This document shows positions 55,608 to 64,000 of a stretch of DNA of 64,000 bases, one piece after another. The position numbers and the translations under genes are program-made. How positions within the stretch are numbered: the first letter of the stretch is position 1; every line of letters begins with the position of its first letter. The notes beneath the pieces were generated by a model, which worked only from the letters and a program-made list of their open reading frames with translations, was not told where the DNA came from and did not search any database. The stretch is from Methylobacterium longum (GTDB taxonomy: Bacteria; Pseudomonadota; Alphaproteobacteria; Rhizobiales; Beijerinckiaceae), in contig NZ_BPQS01000004.1 of assembly GCF_022179385.1 (NCBI RefSeq), positions 186,001-250,000 on the forward strand, read 5' to 3'.

Positions 55608-56621
55608 ATGCAGATCGCAACGCCCTACCTGATGTTCCTGGGCGACGTGCCCGACACGCTGGCGGCCAAGACGGCCTACGGCATCAAGGACTGGCGCCCC
55701 GAATGGTGCGTCGGCCAGATGCGCCTGCCGGGCTGCGCCGCCGATCTCGGCATCCCCGACATGACCCTGCCCGAGGCCCTGGCCAAGGGCTGCCGGACCC
55801 TGGTGATCGGCGTCGTCAACGCCGGCGGCGTGCTTCCGGACCATTGGGTGACGGAGATCGTCGCGGCGATCGAGGCGGGGCTCGACGTGGCGAGCGGCCT
55901 GCACGTCAAGCTCGGCGCGGTCCCGGCCATCGCGGAGGCCGCCGCGCGGCGCGACCGCCAGCTCCACGACGTGCGCCACACCGACGAGCGCTTCCCCACC
56001 GGCAAGGGCACCAAGCGGGCGGGCCGGCGCCTGCTCACCGTCGGCACCGACTGCTCGGTCGGGAAGAAGTACACCGTGCTGGCCCTGGAACGCGGCATGC
56101 GCGAGCGCGGCCTCGACGCCGATTTCTGCGCCACCGGCCAGACCGGCGTGTTCATCTCCGGCCGGGGCGTCGCCATCGATGCCGTGGTGGCCGACTTCAT
56201 CTCCGGCGCCGTCGAGACGATCTCGCCGGACGCCGCCTCCAACCACTGGGACCTGATCGAGGGCCAGGGCTCGCTCTACCACCCGTCCTTCGCCGGCGTG
56301 AGCCTCGGCCTGCTGCACGGCGCCCAGGCCGACGCCTTCGTGGTCTGCCACGAGCCGACCCGCACGACGATGCGCGGCGTGAAGCATCCGCTGCCGACGA
56401 TCCGGCAGGTCATCGATCTCACCGTGCAGCTCGGCAGCCTGACCAACCCCGGGATCAAGCCGGTGGGCATCGCAGTCAACACCCAGGCGCTCGCCGAGGG
56501 CGAGGCTCGGGCGCTTCTGGACACGCTCGCTTCCGAGCACGACCTGCCCGCCACCGATCCGGTGCGCTTCGGGGTCGACGGGCTGGTCGACCGGATCGTC
56601 GCCGACTTCCCGGAGATCTGA
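55608..56621 (+). CDS. dgcN: DUF1611 protein, D-glutamate N-acetyltransferase-like (DgcN)
   Basis: 337 residues. An N-terminal Rossmann-like part (PYLMFLGDVPD, VIGVVNAGGVLP) is followed by a P-loop domain with VGTDCSVGKKYT, the DUF1611 hallmark. DgcN is reported to acetylate D-glutamate; the adjacent racemase supports this reading. The stop is one base before the next gene's ATG, indicating co-translation. The upstream gap of 328 bases holds a dispersed repeat. Confidence 0.85.
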   Translation: MQIATPYLMFLGDVPDTLAAKTAYGIKDWRPEWCVGQMRLPGCAADLGIPDMTLPEALAKGCRTLVIGVVNAGGVLPDHWVTEIVAAIEAGLDVASGLHVKLGAVPAIAEAAARRDRQLHDVRHTDERFPTGKGTKRAGRRLLTVGTDCSVGKKYTVLALERGMRERGLDADFCATGQTGVFISGRGVAIDAVVADFISGAVETISPDAASNHWDLIEGQGSLYHPSFAGVSLGLLHGAQADAFVVCHEPTRTTMRGVKHPLPTIRQVIDLTVQLGSLTNPGIKPVGIAVNTQALAEGEARALLDTLASEHDLPATDPVRFGVDGLVDRIVADFPEI

Positions 56622-56622
56622 C

Positions 56623-57606
56623 ATGGCGCGCCGCCTGACCCTCGCCGTCGAGCGCTTCCCGATCGCCGGCGCCTTCACGATCTCCCGCGGCAGCCGCACC
56701 GAGATCGCGGTGGTGGTGGCGACGATCCAGGACGGCGACCGGGTCGGGCGCGGCGAGTGCGTGCCTTATCCGCGCTACGGCGAGAGCGTCGAGAGCGTCA
56801 GCGCCCTGATCGCCGGGCAGGCGGAGGCGATCGCGGCCGGACTCGGTCGCGCGGAGCTGATGACCCGCATGACGGCCGGCGCGGCACGCAACGCCCTCGA
56901 CTGCGCGCTATTCGACCTCGAGGCGAAGCTTCAGGGCCGTCCCGCCTGGGCCATCGCCGGCCTGCCGGCGCCGCGTCCGGTCATCACCGCCTACACGCTG
57001 AGCCTCGGCACCCCCGAGAGCATGGGCGAGGCGGCCCGCAAGGCCGCTCACCGGCCGCTGCTCAAGGTCAAACTCGGCGGGGACGGGGATCCGGAGCGCA
57101 TCGCGGCCGTGCGGGCCGGCGCGCCGGAGGCCCGGCTGATCGTCGATGCCAATGAGGCGTGGCGACCGGAGAATTTGGAAGCCAATCTCACGGCCTGCCT
57201 AGAGGCCGGTGTCGTCCTCATCGAGCAGCCATTGCCGGCCGACGCCGATGCCCTGCTCACCGAGATCCCGCACCCGGTGCCGATCTGCGCCGACGAGAGC
57301 CTGCACGACCGCGCCGGCCTAGACGCGCTGGCCGGGCGCTACGACGCGATCAACATCAAGCTCGACAAGACCGGCGGCCTGACCGAGGGGGTGCTCCTCG
57401 CCCGCGAGGCGAAGGGGAGGGGGTTGTCGATCATGGTGGGCTGCATGCTCGGCACCTCGCTGGGCATGGCGCCGGCGGCGCTCCTCGCCGAGGGCGCCGA
57501 TTTCGTCGATCTCGACGGGCCGCTGCTCCTGGCCCGCGACCGCGACCCGCCGCTCGCCTACGCGGGCAGCCTGATGCATCCGCCCACGCCGGCGCTGTGG
57601 GGATAG
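56623..57606 (+). CDS. dgcA: Enolase-superfamily racemase, N-acetyl-D-glutamate racemase-like (DgcA)
   Basis: 327 residues of the dipeptide-epimerase branch of the enolase superfamily. Metal ligands appear as IVDANEAW (Asp), IEQPLP (Glu) and ICADESLHD (Asp); catalytic lysines as LLKVKLGG and INIKLDKTGGL. The paired DUF1611 gene identifies the D-glutamate route: acetylation, racemisation to N-acetyl-L-glutamate, then deacetylation by an enzyme not seen here. A dipeptide epimerase cannot be excluded by sequence alone. Confidence 0.85.
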   Translation: MARRLTLAVERFPIAGAFTISRGSRTEIAVVVATIQDGDRVGRGECVPYPRYGESVESVSALIAGQAEAIAAGLGRAELMTRMTAGAARNALDCALFDLEAKLQGRPAWAIAGLPAPRPVITAYTLSLGTPESMGEAARKAAHRPLLKVKLGGDGDPERIAAVRAGAPEARLIVDANEAWRPENLEANLTACLEAGVVLIEQPLPADADALLTEIPHPVPICADESLHDRAGLDALAGRYDAINIKLDKTGGLTEGVLLAREAKGRGLSIMVGCMLGTSLGMAPAALLAEGADFVDLDGPLLLARDRDPPLAYAGSLMHPPTPALWG

Positions 57607-57677
57607 GCCGCGCCGGGTCGAGGCGTTCTGCCCCGCCGTGGCCGCGCGGCGGGATGTCGAGGCTGCGCCACGTCCGA

Positions 57678-58064
57678 TCAGAGTCGCGTGGTGCGGGTCG
57701 ATGATGAAGGATCGCCGATGGCGATGTCGTACATCCGCAGGCAGGCCTCGCGCCCGAACAAATCATTCACACGGGGCACTGATCTCTGCGTGTGGTGCAG
57801 CGTTATGCCGGCCTCCGCCAGTATTGCGCGCCCGGCGGCCTCCAGCCGTGCCATCGCCGCGTCGTGAACGCCATCGTGGTACGGCGTGACGTTCAGCAGG
57901 GCACCCATGGAACAGAAGCACACGGCCGCCGAATGCCGCGGCGAGATCCTGGCGCCTCCGGCATCCCGCGCCATCGCGTTCTGCACGTAGCGAGCCGGAT
58001 CGGCGATGATCGCGCGCGCCATGATCAGGGCCTCCGCGGGCGTATCCAAATCAGCTGTCCACAC
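57678..58064 (-). CDS. DUF6197 family protein, possibly N-terminally truncated
   Basis: 128 residues from a GTG at 58064. The C-terminal half (AVCFCSMGALLNVTP, VPRVNDLFGREACLRMYDIAI) resembles DUF6197, small proteins of unknown function. The frame remains open, protein-like, to a stop at 58182 but has no ATG, GTG or TTG there. Either the GTG is the start or the 5' end of the gene is lost. Confidence 0.55.
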   Translation of the reverse strand: MWTADLDTPAEALIMARAIIADPARYVQNAMARDAGGARISPRHSAAVCFCSMGALLNVTPYHDGVHDAAMARLEAAGRAILAEAGITLHHTQRSVPRVNDLFGREACLRMYDIAIGDPSSSTRTTRL

Positions 58065-58903
58065 CGCTTGGTCGAATGCGCATCGCTCACTTCCTTGCCG
58101 TCGACCTTCGAGAAACCGGTTCGTCTTTGGCGATCCTGGGGTTTGGCGAGATGATCCATCAGGCGCCGAAAGAAGGAGAATTCACCGGTCAAAACATCAA
58201 TACGCAGTTGTATCCCAAGATATCTTCAGTTGTAATGGAGCATATCGGATAAAATAACTTCTCGAAGAGCGAGCATATCTTGTTTCTATAAGCATATTAA
58301 ATCCAATTTTGATAGTTTTATAATCGTAAGACTTGAGAACGGTACGATTTGGGGGCGGGCTTGGTTCGTTCCAGGCCGGCTTTCTCGACCCTCTAAATCA
58401 ACCTCATGTTGGCAAATGTCAACTTGAAGATGGATCGTGCGGCTGCGACGGTGCCGGGCTGTGCCGCAGCGGTCTCGGGGGCGTATGCGGTCGGCGAGCC
58501 GTCTACCTGCCGGAGCGTGGCGGACCGGCTGGCGCGCCTCGCTCGGCCCCGAGAGACGGCAACGGCAACCAGGATGGGGTTCGGTTGGCCGGCGAACGTG
58601 CCGAAGGCGTGATTGCGCGCCGGACGGTGTCGGGCCGGTTCAGGACGGCGGCCATGCCACCGCGTTCCGTCGCTGTGATTCTGGCCCGATATGTCCGTCG
58701 ACCCGGAAGCCGTGGCGATAGAGATCGCGCCGCCTGTCATTCGCCGGGCATCACAACCGGTTTGGGATTAGGTATACCAGAAGGCTTGCGTTCCGAACGC
58801 GCCGCTGCCATCCATCGCTGGTGCGATGGGGGACGTGGCGCGGCCGCGCTGTTCCCAGCAGCCCGACAACACACAGCAGTCTTCAATGCTGGGGAGGAAC
58901 GAC
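58065..58903. other. Gene-free region with an AT-rich segment
   Basis: From about 58180 to 58340 the composition is sharply AT-rich. The rest is GC-rich without a convincing frame; a 68-codon plus-strand frame at 58406 is the best but looks weak. The final 150 bases hold the promoter of the ketopantoate-reductase-like gene. Confidence 0.5.
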
Positions 58904-59953
58904 GTGGCCAGAAACATTTTGATCCTGGGGGCCTCCTACGGCTCGCTCCTGGGCACCAAGCTCCTGATGGCCGGTCACAACGTGACCCTGGTCTGCCGCA
59001 GGAAGACCGCCGACCTGATCAACCGCGAGGGCACCGAGGTCCGCATCAAGCTGCGCGACGAGAAGGAGCACCGCGCGATCCACTCGCGCGACCTGCCCGG
59101 GAAGGTCGACGCCATGCCGCCGGAAGACGTAGACGTGTCGCGCTACGACCTCGTCGGCCTCGCCATGCAGGAGCCGCAATACAACAACCACACGATCCGC
59201 GTCCTGATGATCAAGATCGCGGCGGCCAAGCTGCCGTGCCTGTCGATCATGAACATGCCGCCGCTGCCCTACCTCAAGCGGATTCCGGCGCTCGCCGCCA
59301 TGGACCTTGAGGACGCCTACACCAATGCCGGTGTCTGGGACCGGTTCGAGCCGGGCCTGGTGTCGCTCTGCTCCCCCGACCCCCAGGCTTTCCGGCCGCC
59401 CGAGGAGGAGGCGAACGTCCTCCACGTCGGCCTGCCGACCAACTTCAAGGCCGCGACCTTCGACGACGAGGCCCACAACCGGCTCCTCCGGGAACTGGAG
59501 GCCGATATCGACGCCGTGCGCATCGACGGGCAGGATGTCCCGGTCAAGCTCAAGGTGTTCGACTCGCTGTTCGTGCCCCTGGCCAAGTGGTCGATGCTGC
59601 TGACCGGCAATTACCGCTGCATCACCCCGGGCGAGCCGCAATCGATCCACGACGCCGTTCACGGCGACCTGGCGCGCTCGCGGGCGATCTACGATCACGT
59701 CGACGGGATCGCCCGGAAACTCGGTGCCGATCCCGCCGATCAGGTGCCGTTCGAGAAATACGCCAAGGCCGCCGAGAGCCTGCTGAAGCCGTCCTCGGCG
59801 GCGCGCGCGGTGGCGAACGGCGCCCCCTACATCGAGCGCGTCGACCTGCTCGTGAAGCTGATCTCACACCAGCTCGGCGCGCCGAACGCCGAGATCGACC
59901 GCACCGTCGAGACCGTCGACCGCAAGCTCGACGAGCGGATCATCGAGGGCTGA
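58904..59953 (+). CDS. Ketopantoate reductase-like NAD(P)-binding protein
   Basis: 349 residues with an N-terminal Rossmann motif ILGASYGSLLGTKLLMAGHNVTLVCRR (G-x-x-x-G) and a C-terminal helical domain (SLFVPLAKWSMLLTGNYRC), related to PanE/ApbA and opine dehydrogenases. The loop and catalytic Lys/Glu of true PanE are not clearly placed, so this is annotated only as PanE-like. The GTG at 58904 has GGGAGGA 5 bases upstream, so it is preferred over the earlier ATG in the frame. Monocistronic, followed by a terminator hairpin. Confidence 0.82.
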   Translation: MARNILILGASYGSLLGTKLLMAGHNVTLVCRRKTADLINREGTEVRIKLRDEKEHRAIHSRDLPGKVDAMPPEDVDVSRYDLVGLAMQEPQYNNHTIRVLMIKIAAAKLPCLSIMNMPPLPYLKRIPALAAMDLEDAYTNAGVWDRFEPGLVSLCSPDPQAFRPPEEEANVLHVGLPTNFKAATFDDEAHNRLLRELEADIDAVRIDGQDVPVKLKVFDSLFVPLAKWSMLLTGNYRCITPGEPQSIHDAVHGDLARSRAIYDHVDGIARKLGADPADQVPFEKYAKAAESLLKPSSAARAVANGAPYIERVDLLVKLISHQLGAPNAEIDRTVETVDRKLDERIIEG

Positions 59954-59969
59954 CGAAACCTTCAGGCGG

Positions 59970-59995
59970 GGCGCGACGCCGAGCGGCGTCGCGCC
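59970..59995 (+). terminator. Perfect hairpin after the PanE-like gene
   Basis: Arms GGCGCGACGCCG (59970-59981) and complement (59984-59995) around AG, 16 bases after the stop codon. The very stable stem suggests a transcript end, although no T-run follows. Confidence 0.7.
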
Positions 59996-60003
59996 ACCCA
60001 CCC

Positions 60004-60093
60004 CGTCATCACGAGCGCGGCGAAGTCACCCGGGGTCGCGCGACATCGGTCGGCGTGGCGCCGCCGGATCGCTTCGCTGCGCTCGCAACGGCG
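60004..60093. repeat. Imperfect inverted repeat (CGTCATCACGAGCG type)
   Basis: A 22-base arm at 60004-60025 (CGTCATCACGAGCGCGGCGA...) pairs with 60072-60093 with five mismatches. This arrangement matches dispersed repeats of alphaproteobacteria containing CGAGCG-GCGAAG (recollection). It occupies the space between two convergent genes. Confidence 0.6.
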
Positions 60094-60110
60094 GCCGGCG
60101 GCGCTTCATT

Positions 60111-60449
60111 TCACTCAGCCAGATCCAGGAAGTGCCGCCCCTGGCGGTCGTCGATCTCGATGATCCAGAGATCGGAATCGAACCGGACCTCCTTGGTCAG
60201 GCGCTCCTCCACGTCGAGGGGGCTGCCGCCGGAGACGAGGGCGGCGAAGCGGCGGTCGCCGCTCTCCTCGGCTTCGAACAGGGCCTGCGGCGCCGGTCCG
60301 TAAAGGTCGGCGCTGCCGTCGAGCCGGTCGACCTTCACGAAGATCGCGCCAGCCTCCGCGGACCCGCGCCGTCGCAGCACGGCCGGAATGCTCACGACAT
60401 CCAGCCGCCGCAGATGGGCCGAGACCCAGAAATCGGAACGCAGGCGCAT
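60111..60449 (-). CDS. DUF1491 family protein
   Basis: 112 residues. MRLRSDFWVSAHLRRL, AVLRRRGSAEAGAIFVKVDRLDG and LYGPAPQALFE are the DUF1491 signature. These are small alphaproteobacterial proteins of unknown function. The ATG at 60449 starts the conserved part exactly; the frame is open to 60575. No operon partner. Confidence 0.85.
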   Translation of the reverse strand: MRLRSDFWVSAHLRRLDVVSIPAVLRRRGSAEAGAIFVKVDRLDGSADLYGPAPQALFEAEESGDRRFAALVSGGSPLDVEERLTKEVRFDSDLWIIEIDDRQGRHFLDLAE

Positions 60450-60771
60450 GCGTCTGTGGCCCTGTGAGATGCGGATCGCCCCGGGATGGGCAATCCGACG
60501 CGGCGGTCGGACCTGAACCCTGCGGGTTCGAAGCGGTGCGGCTCTCGCCATGCGCGAAAGCGCCGGGGCGAGCAACCTCGTGCGCGCGGGAATGCCCGAT
60601 CCGCATGCAACGGCTCGGCGCGCAAAATATTCCGCAAAAATATTTGGTATTTCTTGGGATTAAAAAAGATCTTATCGATGTGTGTCAGCGCACATCTGCA
60701 GTATTGTTTGATGATTAACTGAGCAAAGGGCGCCCGAATTTGCAAATCACGATGACTTAAGGAGCACTCCG

Positions 60772-61062
60772 ATGCGGAGAATGATCTCGCTTGCCACGCT
60801 GATCCTCGCTGGCCTGTCCGTTGTTGCGCCGTCGGCCCACGCCCGTTCGGAGACGCTGATGGATTTGTTGGGCAACCGCGATTCCGCATCTTGCCCGCGC
60901 TACCAGCGGACGCCGCAGGATGCCTGCAACATCGTGGTCCTGCGGCCGGGCGGTAATCCCACCCAGGACATGACCGGTTCGATCGGCCACGCGAAATCCT
61001 GGCAGGCCAATGGCGGTCCGCGCTGCAAGACGATCTGCCGCTTCACCGGCACGCAGTACTAG
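60772..61062 (+). CDS. Small secreted protein
   Basis: 96 residues. A signal peptide (MRRMISLATLILAGLSVVAPSAHA) precedes a mature domain with four Cys (SCPRY, ACNIVV, RCKTICRF) that may form two disulfides. TAAGGAG, 7 bases upstream of the ATG, is an almost ideal ribosome binding site. The promoter region is AT-rich (60600-60770). No family recognised. Confidence 0.75.
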   Translation: MRRMISLATLILAGLSVVAPSAHARSETLMDLLGNRDSASCPRYQRTPQDACNIVVLRPGGNPTQDMTGSIGHAKSWQANGGPRCKTICRFTGTQY

Positions 61063-61251
61063 GCCTGCATGGGGCCTGCATGGGGCCCGCAGCGGGATCG
61101 CACGGCCGAGCCGGCCCGGTGCGGGCCTCCGCCCGGCAATGAAGCGGGCACACCGATCCCCCGCTTCGTCCGGAGGATCGCGCGTCGGGTCGCCGGCCCA
61201 TCCCGGGTCGTTCAGGCCAAGGCCTCCGGCCGAGACCCCCGGCCGGGCCCG

Positions 61252-61986
61252 TCAGCCTTGACCGGCCTTCACGACCAACGCGCGCAGGGTCCGGCCCGTC
61301 GCCGCTCCGGTCACCGGCAGATTGGCGCTGCGCTCGAACTTCTCGATGGCCGCGCGGGTGCCGGGGCCCATCGCACCGTCGGGCTTGATCGCGTACCCGA
61401 GCTTCGACAGGGCCTTCTGGGCCTGCAGGACCGAATCCGCATCCTTCTCGGGCTTGGCCGCCTTCGCGCCGTCCTTCGCGCCGTCCCTGGTCGCCGGCTT
61501 GGCGGCCGGTCGCGGCAGGGACGCCTTCGGGGTCACCGACGCGGTGGTCTCCTCCGAACGGATCAGGTCGGCGATCGCGTCCCGGGCCGCCGGCTTGACC
61601 GGGGCCGCCGCCCGGTCGGATTCGGGGCGCCCCGTATCCCTGGCCGTATCCCTGGCCGTATCCCGCGCCACCTCCCGGACCGGCTCCTTGACGGCCGGCG
61701 CGGCCTCACGCTGGGCCGGCGCCTTCTGGGCGAGCTTGGGCAGGATCGGCGCGGGATGGCGCCCCGCCTGATAGCCGAGGGCGTTGACGCAGATGAAGCC
61801 CGCCGCGCCCAGCGCCACGAGGCTGCTGAGGACGGCGCCCGGGCTGTTCCGGCAGGTGGCGCCCGTCGCCGTCAGCGCACCCACGAGGACGGCGCGCCAG
61901 TCGCCGTGGGCGGCGGCCCGGCGCGGGGCGGAGGGGCGCGCCCGGCCGGCTTCGCCCGGCACGATGATCTCGCGGTATCCTGACAT
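61252..61986 (-). CDS. Membrane-anchored peptidoglycan-binding protein
   Basis: 244 residues with a single helix (AVLSSLVALGAAGFICVNAL, about 50-70), a long Ala/Lys/Asp/Arg linker and a C-terminal peptidoglycan-binding-1 domain (about 185-243: VLQAQKALSKLGYAIKPDGAMGPGTRAAIEKFER). The linker has a short DNA repeat (GTATCCCTGGCC, 61638-61661) encoding ARDT units. The domain is probably periplasmic and may anchor the cell envelope. It is 27 bases downstream of the histidine kinase stop, same strand. Confidence 0.88.
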   Translation of the reverse strand: MSGYREIIVPGEAGRARPSAPRRAAAHGDWRAVLVGALTATGATCRNSPGAVLSSLVALGAAGFICVNALGYQAGRHPAPILPKLAQKAPAQREAAPAVKEPVREVARDTARDTARDTGRPESDRAAAPVKPAARDAIADLIRSEETTASVTPKASLPRPAAKPATRDGAKDGAKAAKPEKDADSVLQAQKALSKLGYAIKPDGAMGPGTRAAIEKFERSANLPVTGAATGRTLRALVVKAGQG

Positions 61987-62013
61987 CCTGTCTCCTTACG
62001 GGGGATCGGGGGC

Positions 62014-63903
<1,890 letters not shown>

Positions 63904-64000
63904 GCGCCGCGAGTATGCGTTTCCGCATCCGTCGCGCCTCCGGTTCCACTTCGAACGACTTCCGGACGGTCGCAGAGCCGGCTTAAACGAGTGTTGCGGA

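Overview
The window reads as a chromosomal segment of a very GC-rich alphaproteobacterium. The gene families and intergenic repeat style point to the Hyphomicrobiales, most likely Methylobacterium or a close relative; this is inference, because no rRNA or other species marker is present. About sixty genes can be supported. There is no tRNA, rRNA, CRISPR array or intact insertion sequence. Most long open frames opposite the real genes are high-GC shadows.

Layout. 0-9 kb: two GGDEF-EAL cyclic-di-GMP proteins flank a soluble BdlA-like chemoreceptor with three PAS domains. 8.5-11 kb: a gene-poor stretch with twin hairpin repeats and an AT-rich island carrying two translationally coupled small membrane-protein ORFs. 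11-15.5 kb: glutathione transferase, carotenoid oxygenase, methyltransferase and small ORFs. 15.7-20.2 kb: a third GGDEF-EAL protein, a divergent LuxR/LuxI quorum-sensing pair with a strongly palindromic luxI leader, and a MucR/Ros-type regulator. 20.3-28.4 kb: small proteins, a CelD-like acetyltransferase with a flippase, gpmI, a paralogous pair of small proteins and trmL. 28.6-33.1 kb: PRC-barrel, SCO1, tandem-PilZ, PAS_5, rhomboid and CBS proteins. 33.2-37.3 kb: a phoD remnant, then patatin-hisI-folE on one strand and an IscU-like gene plus yidD on the other. 37.36 kb: a perfect parS site. 37.6-41.9 kb: a sugar-acid module (pdxA2, four-carbon acid sugar kinase, GntR regulator, divergent KdgT permease). 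42-47 kb: DUF3606 and DUF2934 proteins, a soluble chemoreceptor and rne. 47.8-52.7 kb: glcF and glcE, a second flippase, a GNAT. 53-58 kb: a probable speF-type leader RNA with ornithine/lysine decarboxylase, a GNAT and the dgcN-dgcA pair. 58.9-64 kb: ketopantoate-reductase-like protein, DUF1491, a small secreted protein, a peptidoglycan-binding protein and a PAS histidine kinase.

How genes work together. Cyclic-di-GMP signalling recurs: three bifunctional-looking turnover proteins, one tandem PilZ receptor and two soluble chemoreceptors. LuxR/LuxI with a nearby MucR-like regulator suggests a density-responsive node. The kinase-PdxA2 pair is by itself enough for the described D-threonate route to dihydroxyacetone phosphate, and it has its own regulator and candidate transporter. 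glcEF needs a GlcD encoded elsewhere. The dgcN-dgcA pair matches a described D-glutamate degradation route.

The most unusual items are the perfect parS, the luxI leader with mutually exclusive pairings, the coupled small ORFs in the AT-rich island, the phoD gene lacking its catalytic core, and several perfect palindromes between genes.
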